Below, piece after piece: positions 44,438 through 52,897 of a stretch of DNA of 64,000 bases. The stretch lies in the NCBI RefSeq assembly GCF_003667525.1, contig NZ_RCUW01000006.1:62001-126000 (forward strand), written 5' to 3'. The translations under genes were made by a program, and so were the position numbers. The notes beneath the pieces are model-generated. The model saw only the letters and a program-made list of their open reading frames with translations, ran no database searches and had not been told where the DNA came from. How positions within the stretch are numbered: the stretch's first letter is position 1; the number at the start of each line of letters is the position of its first letter. This DNA is from Mycetocola_B reblochoni. GTDB lineage: Bacteria; Actinomycetota; Actinomycetes; Actinomycetales; Microbacteriaceae.

Positions 44438-46540
44438 TCAGTCGGTGAGATCCTCGACCGTGGGCTCACCGGCGATCTCCAGGACGACGTCATCGCCGGG
44501 TGCGGCCTCGACGAAGTTGGCCTCGATCTCGGCACGGCTGAGCAGATCCGCCATGCGCCGACGACGCGAACGCGGGATCAGCGTGACGACACGCCCCTCC
44601 TTGCCCGCGCGGCCGGTCCGGCCGGCACGGTGCAGGTAGGTCTTGTACTCGTCGGGCGCATCGGCCTGGACGACCAGGTCGATGTCGTCCACGTGGATGC
44701 CGCGGGCCGCGACGTCCGTGGCGACGAGGACGCTGACGCGCCCCGAGGTGAGCTGCTGCAGGTTGCGGGTGCGCCGGGACTGGTTGAGGTCACCGTGCAG
44801 CGCGACGGCACGGATGCCCGCGTCCTCGAGCTGGTCGGTGAGCCGCTCCGCGTAGGCACGGGTCCGCGAGAAGATCAGCGTCTTCCCGTCGCGGTCGGCC
44901 AGCTGCTCGATGAGCATGTCCTTGTTGCGGTGCTCGACGACGAGGACCCTGTGGTCGATCGTGGAGGACGCCTGGTCCTCCCCCGCGACCTCGTGGATGC
45001 TCGGCTCGGTCAGGAACTCGTTGACCAGTGCGGCGACACCCTTGTCCAGGGTCGCCGAGAACAGCAGCTTCTGTCCGCCGGGCGCCGTCTGGCGGATGAT
45101 GCGCTGCACCGGCTCGAGGAAGCCGAGGTCGCACATGTGGTCGGCCTCGTCGAGGACGGTGACCGTCACCTCGGACAGGTCGAGGCGCCCCTGCTCGATG
45201 AGGTCCTCGATGCGGCCGGGCGTACCGACGATGATGTCGACGCCGCGCTGCAGCGCACCCACCTGGCGGTGCTGGGGGACGCCGCCGTAGATCTGGGTGG
45301 TGAACAGGCCGACGCTGCGGGCGATCGGCTGCACGGTGCGGTCGATCTGCAGAGCGAGCTCACGCGTCGGGGCGAGGATGAGCGCACGGGGCTTACGGCC
45401 CATCTGGCGCTTCTTGCCGCCGCCGTTCTCCATCAGCTTCTCGACCAGGGGCGCGCCGAAGGCGATGGTCTTGCCCGAGCCGGTGCGTCCTCGGCCGAGG
45501 ACGTCGCGCCCGGCGAGCACGTCGGGGATCGTGGCGGCCTGGATGGGGAACGCGGTCGGAGCGCCGAGCTCGGCGAGAGCCCGCTCGATGTTGCCGCCGA
45601 GGCCGAGCGAGCCGAAGGTCACGCCCTCGACGTCGGCCGCGACGGTCGCCTGAGCCTCGAGCCGCTCGAGGACGACGTCGTCGTCCGCGGTGAACCCGGC
45701 GGAGGTGTTCGCAGACGGGTAGAAGTTGCTGCTGCGCGGAGCCTGCTCGCGTCGGGGGGCGCGGTCGCCGCGGTCGGCGGGGCGCTGCGGACGGTCGTCA
45801 CGGTTGAACGAGCGCTGCGGACGGTCATCACGGTTGAACGAGCGCTGCGGACGATCATCACGATCGAAGGAGCGACGCGGCGCCCGATCATCACGGTTGA
45901 ACGACCGCTGCGGACGGTCATCACGGTTGAACGACCGCTGCGGACGATCATCACGATCGAACGAGCGACGCGGCGCCCGATCATCACGATCAAACGACCG
46001 CTGCGCCCGATCATCACGGTTGAACGACCGCTGCGGACGGCCATCACGGTTGAACGACCGCTGCGGACGATCATCACGATCAAACGAGCGACGCGGCGCC
46101 CGATCATCACGATCAAACGACCGCTGCGGACGGTCATCACGGTTGAACGACCGCTGCGGACGATCATCACGATCGAAGGAGCGACGCGGCGCCCGATCAT
46201 CACGATCAAACGACCGCTGCGGACGGTCATCACGGTTGAACGACCGCTGCGGACGGTCGTCACGATCGAAGGACCGACGGGGGCCACGCTCGTCACGGTC
46301 GGAGGGACGGGCGGACCGCTCGTCCCGGCCGCCACCGCTGCGCTCGGCGGCGCGAGCGGCACGCTCGTCGGCGTTCCACCTGGCCTTGCGCGGGGCGGCG
46401 TCGTCGGCACGGTGGCCACGGTGGCCGGGGCTCCTGCTGCCGGGACGCTGCGCGCCCTTCCCGCCGGAACGGCGGTCGGCGTAGGAGGGATCGAAGTTCT
46501 TGGCGGGACGCCCGCCGGCTGGCTTCTTGTTCTTAGGCAT
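44438..46540 (-). CDS. DEAD-box RNA helicase with N-terminal Arg/Asp-rich repeats
   Basis: The 700-residue protein has a standard DEAD-box core from about residue 275: GRGRTGSGKTIAFGAPL (motif I), VTVLDEADHMCDLGF (DEAD), LLFSATLDKG (SAT) and YLHRAGRTGRAGKEGR (motif VI). Ahead of it lies a 250-residue disordered region with 16 copies of RSF(D/N)RDDR at residues 89-252. The repeat is highly charged with regular Phe, like RGG-type RNA-binding or condensate-forming tails, but it is N-terminal. The gene has a long, AT-richer leader, as in cold-induced helicases. The ribokinase gene follows in the same direction. Confidence 0.93.
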   Translation of the reverse strand: MPKNKKPAGGRPAKNFDPSYADRRSGGKGAQRPGSRSPGHRGHRADDAAPRKARWNADERAARAAERSGGGRDERSARPSDRDERGPRRSFDRDDRPQRSFNRDDRPQRSFDRDDRAPRRSFDRDDRPQRSFNRDDRPQRSFDRDDRAPRRSFDRDDRPQRSFNRDGRPQRSFNRDDRAQRSFDRDDRAPRRSFDRDDRPQRSFNRDDRPQRSFNRDDRAPRRSFDRDDRPQRSFNRDDRPQRSFNRDDRPQRPADRGDRAPRREQAPRSSNFYPSANTSAGFTADDDVVLERLEAQATVAADVEGVTFGSLGLGGNIERALAELGAPTAFPIQAATIPDVLAGRDVLGRGRTGSGKTIAFGAPLVEKLMENGGGKKRQMGRKPRALILAPTRELALQIDRTVQPIARSVGLFTTQIYGGVPQHRQVGALQRGVDIIVGTPGRIEDLIEQGRLDLSEVTVTVLDEADHMCDLGFLEPVQRIIRQTAPGGQKLLFSATLDKGVAALVNEFLTEPSIHEVAGEDQASSTIDHRVLVVEHRNKDMLIEQLADRDGKTLIFSRTRAYAERLTDQLEDAGIRAVALHGDLNQSRRTRNLQQLTSGRVSVLVATDVAARGIHVDDIDLVVQADAPDEYKTYLHRAGRTGRAGKEGRVVTLIPRSRRRRMADLLSRAEIEANFVEAAPGDDVVLEIAGEPTVEDLTD
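45785..46276. repeat. Sixteen 30/33-bp coding repeats in the helicase gene
   Basis: Sixteen near-identical units encode RSF(D/N)RDDR with PQ, APR or AQ spacers; four units are 33 bp and the rest 30 bp. One unit has DGR instead of DDR. Because the repeat lacks stops in most frames, it creates several long false frames on both strands. It resembles a CRISPR array at first sight, but the units are contiguous with no unique spacers. Confidence 0.95.
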
Positions 46541-46853
46541 GGTTCTTTCCGGGTTTTAGATCTGTATGCAACAGCACTGAGCACACGGCGAACACCGCCT
46601 CGCTCATACCCGGGCTTTCAGTGGCCGGGACCGTTCACATCACGTGAATTCGTACGCGTTTTCGCGCCGAAACCGGCCCACCAGACTGACAAAAACCCAC
46701 TATCGCGCAAATGCGCTACGTCTAGAGCCGACCATCACACGATACACGGCCGCACTGCTTCTGTCACCCTCGGCGCCGCGCCGCGCCCCGATCGGGCGCA
46801 CCTCGCCCTCGGCCGGTTACCTCACCGAAACGCACGCGCGCCATCCTGGTCTG
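46541..46853. promoter_or_regulatory. Divergent leader region of the helicase and ABM genes
   Basis: This 313-base gap between the leftward helicase and the rightward ABM gene contains no gene. It is locally AT-richer (TTTTAGATCTGTATGC near 46554-46569; TGACAAAAACCCACTATC near 46687-46704). It also holds the palindromes TTCAC-ATCAC-GTGAA (46634-46648) and GCGCA-AA-TGCGC (46705-46716). A long untranslated helicase leader is likely, since the clearest promoter-like sequences lie more than 100 bases upstream of the ATG. Confidence 0.5.
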
Positions 46854-47453
46854 ATGGCACACACACCGATCACGGTCGCGATCGAGCGGACGGTCGACCC
46901 CGACCGCATCGCCGAGGCGACCATCTGGGTCCAGACGGGCATCAACCTCGCCAACAAGTACCCCGGCTTCCTCGGCTCGGGGTGGGTGAGGACCGGGCCG
47001 GAATCGGAGACCTGGCACATGCTCTACCGCTTCGAGGACGAGCAGACCCTGCGCGATTGGGAGGAATCGGCCGAGCGCGGCCGCTGGCTGAGCAGCGGGG
47101 AGGAGTTCGTGCACCACCGCCGCAGCGAGAAGCGCACAGGCATTGAAGGGTGGTTCGACGTGCCGCACACCCCGGTGATCGCCTCGGACGGGACGATGAC
47201 GGGCTCGACGCCGATCGTCACGCCCCCGCCGCCCCGTTGGAAGCAGGCGGTGAGCATCTGGCTGGGCTTCTTCCCGCTGAACCTGCTCTTCACCCTGCTC
47301 GTCGGCGCCCTCGTCCCGGGCTGGGACGCCGTCCCCGTGCCCCTCAAGGTCCTGATCACGACTCTGGTCCTCACCCCGCTGATGGCCTACCTGGTTCTCC
47401 CGCGCGTGACGGCTGCTCTGCGGCCGTGGCTGGAGCGCGGACGGCGGGGCTGA
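46854..47453 (+). CDS. ABM-domain protein with two C-terminal membrane helices
   Basis: The 199-residue protein starts with an antibiotic-biosynthesis-monooxygenase (ABM, ferredoxin-like) domain (residues 1-95), seen as ITVAIERTVDPDRIAEATIW, LGSGWVR, WHMLYRFEDEQTLRDWEES and a RRSEKRTGIEGWF end. Two hydrophobic helices follow, around 130-152 and 160-180 (LGFFPLNLLFTLLVGALVPG; VLITTLVLTPLMAYLVLPRV). It is thus a membrane-tethered ABM protein, a common but uncharacterised actinobacterial architecture. Enzymatic activity is uncertain. The ATG at 46854 gives the natural domain start; the upstream in-frame ATG at 46644 falls inside the leader region. Confidence 0.8.
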   Translation: MAHTPITVAIERTVDPDRIAEATIWVQTGINLANKYPGFLGSGWVRTGPESETWHMLYRFEDEQTLRDWEESAERGRWLSSGEEFVHHRRSEKRTGIEGWFDVPHTPVIASDGTMTGSTPIVTPPPPRWKQAVSIWLGFFPLNLLFTLLVGALVPGWDAVPVPLKVLITTLVLTPLMAYLVLPRVTAALRPWLERGRRG

Positions 47454-47660
47454 CCCGGTCCCGGCCGCTCCCCCGGGCCGCGCCCGCGGCCGGAACGCTC
47501 CGGTTACGGCGTGTGTACCCGCCGCCTCGGAGCGGCCACCGCGGGGGATAGGCTGCACGCGAAACGGCGGCGCACTCCTCCGGAGTTCGGGGCGAGGCCG
47601 CCGGTGTCACCAACGCCGCGGTGTCCGCCACGACGCGGCTCCGACCAGCGGGAGGACCCC

Positions 47661-48968
47661 ATGCCGGCAGCAGCCACAACGCCTCGAGCGGCAGACGCAG
47701 CGGAGCCCTCTGCGGCGGCGCACCGCCGGCGCGTCGAGTTGGACGAGCTGACGGAGGCGCGCGGCTCCGGCCTGCTCCACGAACTCAGGGAGCGCTTCGC
47801 CACCGCCATCGCGACAATCCGATCCGACGCGGTCGCTGACGATCGTGACGGTCGACTCCAGAACGAGGGCATGCGCGCTCTCGTCGACTCCGGCTTCACC
47901 CGCCTGAGGGTTCCCGCAGCCGACGGCGGCATCGACGTCCCCCTCGTCGAGCTGTTCGCGCTGCTCAGCGACCTCGGCGCCGCCGACCCCGGCGTCGCAA
48001 ACGCGCTGCGCGGGCACTTCAGCTTCATCGAGATCCTCCGGCAGCAGTCGGGCATCCCCCCGGAGGTCCGCGACCACTGGATCGGCGAGATCGCCACCGG
48101 GCGGATCATCGGCAACGCGCAAACCCCCGCGCCGAACGCCCCGGCGACCAGGGTGCACCGCGCCGCTGACGGCGGGTGGAGGCTCAGCGGCCACAAGTAC
48201 TACTCCAGCGGTTCGCTCTACGCCGACTACATCCGCGCCTCCGCGGAGGACGAGTCGGGCCGGGCCATGTGGGCCATCGTCGCGACGGATCAGGCGGCGG
48301 TGCGTCGCGATCCCGACTGGACCGGTTTCGGGCAGCGGACCTCGGCCAGTGGAAGCACGGCCTTCGACGACGCCGTCGTCCACCCGCTCGGCGTGCTGGC
48401 GATCGACCCCGAGGTCACGCAGCACCAAAGCTACGTACAGCTGTACCACCTGGCTACCCTCACCGGCATCGTCCGCGAGGTGGTGGACGATGCGATCACC
48501 GTGAACGTGGTCCGGCCGCCGCGCAAACAGGCGTTCGGGGACCACGCCCTCGACGTCGTCGGCTCGCTGTACATCTCCCACGCCACAGCCCAGGCGCTGC
48601 TGCACGCCTCCGCCGACACGCTGGATGCGGCCAACGCCCGCGCCCACGCCGACCCGGAGGGGAGCAGGGTGCCATACGAGCTGCTGAGCGTGCACACCCT
48701 CGCGAGCCAGGTCGCCGTGATCGAGACCGCGCTCCAGGCGACCACACGGCTCTTCGACGCCGCGGGCGCGAGCCTCGCCAGCACGGAGCGGGCGCTGGAC
48801 CGGCACTGGCGCAATGCCAGGACCATCGCCTCGCACAACCCGGTCGCGGTCAAGCCGCGCCTGCTCGGCGACTACCTGGTCAACGGCCGCTTCTACGCCA
48901 GCCCGTTCGCCCCGTTTGACGAGGACGGACGCCCGTCGGCCGACCGCGCGTTCCGGCCCGGCGAGTGA
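47661..48968 (+). CDS. SfnB/DszC-like acyl-CoA dehydrogenase-fold oxidoreductase
   Basis: The 435-residue protein has the acyl-CoA dehydrogenase fold. Its C-terminus reads ERALDRHWRNARTIASHNPV, the mark of the SfnB/DszC-like flavin-dependent monooxygenase group linked to organosulfur use. The flavin/substrate strand KYYSSGSLYADYI and the GFGQRTSASGSTAFDD segment also match. The usual acyl-CoA dehydrogenase catalytic Glu region is absent, as in monooxygenase relatives. GGAGG lies ahead of the ATG at 47661. It points rightward, convergent with the long leftward operon that carries a second, clearly related gene (59496-60671). The substrate is unknown. Confidence 0.88.
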   Translation: MPAAATTPRAADAAEPSAAAHRRRVELDELTEARGSGLLHELRERFATAIATIRSDAVADDRDGRLQNEGMRALVDSGFTRLRVPAADGGIDVPLVELFALLSDLGAADPGVANALRGHFSFIEILRQQSGIPPEVRDHWIGEIATGRIIGNAQTPAPNAPATRVHRAADGGWRLSGHKYYSSGSLYADYIRASAEDESGRAMWAIVATDQAAVRRDPDWTGFGQRTSASGSTAFDDAVVHPLGVLAIDPEVTQHQSYVQLYHLATLTGIVREVVDDAITVNVVRPPRKQAFGDHALDVVGSLYISHATAQALLHASADTLDAANARAHADPEGSRVPYELLSVHTLASQVAVIETALQATTRLFDAAGASLASTERALDRHWRNARTIASHNPVAVKPRLLGDYLVNGRFYASPFAPFDEDGRPSADRAFRPGE

Positions 48969-49022
48969 CGGCGCCATCCCGACCAGACAGCAGCCCGACC
49001 GGACAGCGGCCGACGGATCCGC

Positions 49023-50300
49023 TCAGTCGGCGCGGAACGCCGCGACGCCGAGCGTGTGACGCAGGGTGGAGTGTCCGTACTCGCGTTTGTGGATGCCCTT
49101 GCCCTGCAGCAGGGGCACCACCTCGTCGGCGAACGTCACGAGCCCCTCAGGGAAGCGGTCGATCATCAGATTGAAGCCGTCGGCCGCACCGGAGTGGAAC
49201 CACAGCTCCATGTCGTCCGCGATCTGCTCCGGCGTTCCGACGATGATGCGCGAGCCGTAGCCGCCGAAGTCGCGGAGGATCTCGCGCACGCTCAGCAGCC
49301 GACGCTCCTGGATCCAGTCGAGGAAGGTGAGTCGGTACCCGGCCGAGGTGGGGTGTTCGTCGGGGTCCCACGGCTTGTCCAGGATCTCTGCGGGGATCGG
49401 GGCGTCCAGCTCGAGTGTTGCCGCGTCGTGGGCGAGGACGTTGCTCAGCGAGCCGAGCGCGTACCCGTCGGGCACGCGGGACTCGAACTCGTCGAAGCGG
49501 CGCCTGGCCTCCTCCACCGTGCTTCCGATCACGAGCGACAGGCCCGGCGTGATCCTGGGCAGACCGCGGGAACGACCGAGGGCCGACGCGCGGCGCTTGA
49601 GGGCCGCGTAGTTCTCGATCGCCCGAGGGAGGGTGAGCTCCACGGAGAACACGCCCTCGGCGTGGCGAGCCGCGAGCTCGCGCCCCTGCTCGCTGCCGCC
49701 GGCCTGGAACAGCACGGGGGCGCCCTGGGCCGAGGGGCCGAGCGCGGTGCGTCCGTTGACACGGACGTCCTCGCCGTCGAATCGGAACCGGCCGTCGCCG
49801 GCTGCCGCGCCCCACACGGCTCTGACCGCCTCCACGAACTCGCCGGCTCGGCGATAGCGGGCGGCGCGAGCAGGAGTCTCCCCGCCCCCGAAGTTGCCCG
49901 ACACCCGGGAGTTGTACGTGGTGACGATGTTCCAGCCGAGCCGGCCGCCGCTGACGACGTCGGTGCCGAGCAGCCGTTCGGCGAGCTCGACGGGATCGTT
50001 GTAGGTCGAGGACGCCGAGGCGATCACACCGATGTGCTCGGTCACCGCGGTGATGAACGCCGCGAGGGCGATCGGCTCCAGCTGGCTGCCCGGCCGGGGG
50101 TTGGGGTTGTGCAGGACGGGCTGGTCGGCGAAGAACACGGCGTCGAGCAGACCCCGCTCGGCCGCCTGCGCCGAGGCGATCCAGTGCCCCGGGGTGATCA
50201 GAGCGTCGGCGGCGTCGTCGCCGAACTGCCAGGCGGAGGGGCGCTGCCCGAAGGCCTGCAGGTTGACGTTGAGGGTCAGCTGGTCGGTGCGGGTGCTCAC
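49023..50300 (-). CDS. LLM-class FMN-dependent monooxygenase (NtaA/SnaA/DszA-like)
   Basis: The 425-residue protein belongs to the luciferase-like two-component monooxygenases that need reduced FMN from a separate reductase. Landmarks are AVFFADQPVLHNPNPRP, ASASSTYNDPVELAERLLGT, VVSGGRLGWNIVTTYNSRV, VLFQAGGSEQGRELAARHAE and GTPEQIADDMELWFHSGAAD. Family members cleave C-S or C-N bonds in sulfones, sulfonates or nitrilotriacetate. The GTG start at 50300 overlaps the stop of the shortened LLM gene upstream, so the two are co-translated. It is the last gene of the leftward operon. The substrate is unknown. Confidence 0.93.
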   Translation of the reverse strand: MSTRTDQLTLNVNLQAFGQRPSAWQFGDDAADALITPGHWIASAQAAERGLLDAVFFADQPVLHNPNPRPGSQLEPIALAAFITAVTEHIGVIASASSTYNDPVELAERLLGTDVVSGGRLGWNIVTTYNSRVSGNFGGGETPARAARYRRAGEFVEAVRAVWGAAAGDGRFRFDGEDVRVNGRTALGPSAQGAPVLFQAGGSEQGRELAARHAEGVFSVELTLPRAIENYAALKRRASALGRSRGLPRITPGLSLVIGSTVEEARRRFDEFESRVPDGYALGSLSNVLAHDAATLELDAPIPAEILDKPWDPDEHPTSAGYRLTFLDWIQERRLLSVREILRDFGGYGSRIIVGTPEQIADDMELWFHSGAADGFNLMIDRFPEGLVTFADEVVPLLQGKGIHKREYGHSTLRHTLGVAAFRAD

Positions 50301-51181
50301 AGTGCGGCTCCAAAGGCGAGGGGTTTGCCGGACAGCTCGACGCTGCGGGCCGGCAGCTCGAGCGAGCCGCGCAGGGTGCGCGGCGCGGTCGCGCGGTCGG
50401 CGGCATCGGCATCGGCATCGGCATCGGCATCGGTGTCAGTCGTGGCGAGTGCGTCGGACAGCGCTACGAGCTCGTCGAGCCCGCCGACGGTGCGAACGCG
50501 CACCGCGGCCTCGGCGGCATCCAGCCCCGTGGCCAGAGCCGGGCGTCCCGCGGGATCGCCCTCGCGCCATCGCTCGATCAGCTGCTCGTCCTCGACGAGC
50601 ACCAGATCGACCAGCCCCTGTGCAGCACGCAGCTCGGCCTCCGAGGACACCAGCCAGATCGAGACCGGCTCGCCCTGTCTGCTGCTCGGCGAGTTGAGCG
50701 GGCCGTCGACGCGGTAGTGCTCGCCGACGTGGTCGATTCGGCGGATATCCTCGGTGTTCGCGTACACGCCGCGCTCGCGGTCGGCCCGCAGCGAGCGCCT
50801 CGGCCACGAGTTCCACAGCGCCCGGATGACGCCGATCCGCTCCGCAGTCTGCGCCGCGCTTGCCTGGGCCGAACTGAACAGCACGCCGCTGCGTGCATCG
50901 GAGAGGTGGTCGAGCGAGAGGAGACGGCGCGCGGCGTTGTAGGGGGAGTCACGCACGCCGTCGCAGGCGACGATCAGGCCGAGGCCGGGAGCCCTGACCG
51001 TCAGCGCGGTCGCGACGGCGACCGGGTCGAGCGAGAGCGGGCGCGCCTTCGCGCCGATGACGACGGCGCCGACGGTGCCGGCCACCCGCCGCAGCTGCTC
51101 GATCAGCGCGGGGTGCTGCTCGCGCAGCAGGGCCGGCAGCCTGCCGGACAGGGACAGCAGGAGCGGTGGTGAGGATGTCAT
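50297..51181 (-). CDS. Shortened LLM-like protein, possible inactive partner subunit
   Basis: The 294-residue protein is homologous to LLM monooxygenases in its middle. DSPYNAARRLLSLDHLSDAR matches the PYNLARR/LDHLSGGR motif, and ALWNSWPRRSLRADRERGVY to DHVGEHYRVDGPLN matches the operon's full-length LLM proteins. It lacks the QAGGS flavin loop and the GTPEQIADD C-terminal motif and is about 130-160 residues shorter. A Thr/Asp/Ala repeat (residues about 247-257) comes from a 6-bp DNA repeat. It is 4 bases coupled to the full LLM at 49023. A LuxB-like helper role or a decayed enzyme are both possible. Confidence 0.75.
   Translation of the reverse strand: MTSSPPLLLSLSGRLPALLREQHPALIEQLRRVAGTVGAVVIGAKARPLSLDPVAVATALTVRAPGLGLIVACDGVRDSPYNAARRLLSLDHLSDARSGVLFSSAQASAAQTAERIGVIRALWNSWPRRSLRADRERGVYANTEDIRRIDHVGEHYRVDGPLNSPSSRQGEPVSIWLVSSEAELRAAQGLVDLVLVEDEQLIERWREGDPAGRPALATGLDAAEAAVRVRTVGGLDELVALSDALATTDTDADADADADAADRATAPRTLRGSLELPARSVELSGKPLAFGAAL
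50401..50430. repeat. Five CGGCAT hexamers in the shortened LLM gene
   Basis: Five perfect copies of CGGCAT encode an Asp-Ala run. The 6-bp unit keeps the frame, so length changes would be tolerated. Confidence 0.85.
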
Positions 51182-51196
51182 GACGGCCTTCTCTGA

Positions 51197-52897
51197 TCAG
51201 ACGGTGGCGAAACGGGTGCCGGGGATCGCGCCAAGCAGCGCGCGGGTGTAATCGCTCTGCGGGGAAAGGAACACGTCCTGCACCGTCCCGTGCTCGACGA
51301 TGCCGCCGTCCCTCATCACGGTGACGTCGTCGGCGATCATCCGGACCACGCCGAGGTCATGCGTGACGAAGACGTAGCTGAGCCCCAGCTCGGTCTGCAG
51401 GTCGACCAGTAGCTGGAGAATCTGCGCCTGGACGGACACGTCCAGCGCGCTGACCGCCTCGTCGAGCACGATCACCCGCGGATTGAGCGCGAGCGCCCGC
51501 GCGATCGCGATGCGCTGACGCTGGCCTCCGGAGAGCTGCGCCGTGGTGCGCTGCAGATAGCTGTCATCCAGGGCAACGGCACGAAGTAGCTCTCTGACCC
51601 TGGTCATCAGCTCGGCCCGGCCGGTGGCGACCCGGAAGGCACGCAGCGGCTCCGCGATCAGCTTCGCCACGGTGAAGCGCGGGTCGAGCGAGGTGTACGG
51701 ATTCTGGAAAACGAACTGCAGATCGCGGCGTACCTCACGCAGCTCTCGGTGCGACAGCGAGGTGGTCTCGCGCTCGCCCACCCAGGCGGTGCCCGAGTCC
51801 GCGGTGGCGAAGCCGGCGATGATGCTGGCCAATGTCGACTTGCCCGCGCCGGACTCTCCTACGATGGCGTGGGTCGTGCCCGCTCGCACGACGAGGTCGA
51901 CACCGTCGAGTGCGTTGACCAGACTCCGCCCGCCCGCGGAGCGGAGGGTGTACTGCTTGCGCAGCTGCTCCGCCCGGACGACGATGCCCTCCCCCGGCGT
52001 GCGCGGCTGCAGGCCGGGGCTCGGGGCCAGCCGCCCCTGGTGCCGGGACGGTGCCGCGGCCAGCAGCCGCCGGGTGTAGTCGCTGCTCGGGTTGGCGATG
52101 AGCTCGCGCACCGGGCCGTGCTCGACGATCTCGCCGCGCTGCATCACGGCGATGCGGTCGGCGCGGTCCAGGGCGACGCCCAGGTCGTGGGTTATAAGGA
52201 GGATGCCGATGCCCAGCTCGGTGCGCAGTGTCTCCAGGTGGTCGAGGATCACGCGCTGCACGGTCACGTCGAGGGCGCTGGTCGGCTCGTCGGCGACGAT
52301 GATCTTGGGTTTGCCTGCGAGCGCGATGGCGATGAGCGCACGCTGTTTCATCCCGCCGGAGAGCTCGTGCGGGTACTGGTGGAACACCCGCTCGGCGTTG
52401 GCCAGCCCGGCGGTGCGCAGGCTCTCCAGCGCGGCGTCGATGTGCTCCTGGCTGCTGGCCGCCGTGCGCTCGTTGAAGGCAACGGCCTCGATGACCTGCT
52501 GGCCGATCTTCTTGACCGGGTTGAGCGAGGTGTTCGGGTCCTGCGGGATGAATCCGACGTAGTTGCCGCGCACCCTGGCCATGCGCGCGTCGCGCCACCC
52601 GGTCACGTCGACCCCGGAGTAGGAAATCGAACCGCCGCTGACCCGCGCACTGGCGGGAAGCAGCCCGAGCGAGCCCTGGACGAGCGTGGTCTTGCCCGAT
52701 CCGGACTCCCCGACCAGCGCCACGGTCTCGCCGGGGTCGACGTGCAGGCTCACGCCACGCACCGCGGGTGACCAGCTGCGCCCCTGAGCACGGTAGTCGA
52801 TCCGGAGTTCGGCGATCTGCAGCAGCGGCTTCGTCCCGGCTGCATCCTCGGCGGGGACGGCGGCCCCCTCGGCGCGGGCGGTGGGCTGCTCGCTCAT
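51197..52897 (-). CDS. ABC transporter ATPase, two nucleotide-binding domains (peptide/nickel type)
   Basis: The 566-residue protein fuses DppD- and DppF-like ATPases. Domain 1 has GESGSGKTTLVQGS, LSGGMKQRALIAIALAGKPK and VADEPTSALDVT. Domain 2 has GESGAGKSTLASI, LSGGQRQRIAIARALALNPR and VLDEAVSALDVS, in which the usual DEPV/DEPT is DEAV. It pairs with the two permeases directly upstream (4-base overlap at 52894-52897). Together they form an importer of oligopeptide/nickel type that probably feeds the monooxygenases. No binding-protein gene is in the window. Confidence 0.93.
   Translation of the reverse strand: MSEQPTARAEGAAVPAEDAAGTKPLLQIAELRIDYRAQGRSWSPAVRGVSLHVDPGETVALVGESGSGKTTLVQGSLGLLPASARVSGGSISYSGVDVTGWRDARMARVRGNYVGFIPQDPNTSLNPVKKIGQQVIEAVAFNERTAASSQEHIDAALESLRTAGLANAERVFHQYPHELSGGMKQRALIAIALAGKPKIIVADEPTSALDVTVQRVILDHLETLRTELGIGILLITHDLGVALDRADRIAVMQRGEIVEHGPVRELIANPSSDYTRRLLAAAPSRHQGRLAPSPGLQPRTPGEGIVVRAEQLRKQYTLRSAGGRSLVNALDGVDLVVRAGTTHAIVGESGAGKSTLASIIAGFATADSGTAWVGERETTSLSHRELREVRRDLQFVFQNPYTSLDPRFTVAKLIAEPLRAFRVATGRAELMTRVRELLRAVALDDSYLQRTTAQLSGGQRQRIAIARALALNPRVIVLDEAVSALDVSVQAQILQLLVDLQTELGLSYVFVTHDLGVVRMIADDVTVMRDGGIVEHGTVQDVFLSPQSDYTRALLGAIPGTRFATV

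Noticed and set aside
45785..46276. Possible CRISPR array
   Set aside because: Units are contiguous and coding, with no unique spacers, and no cas genes are present.
44279..47146. A 955-codon rightward open frame, and others on both strands, across the helicase gene
   Set aside because: They owe their length to the stop-free 30/33-bp repeats of the leftward helicase gene. Their translations are repetitive (RTVITVERPLRT-like) with no domain, while the helicase frame has all DEAD-box motifs.
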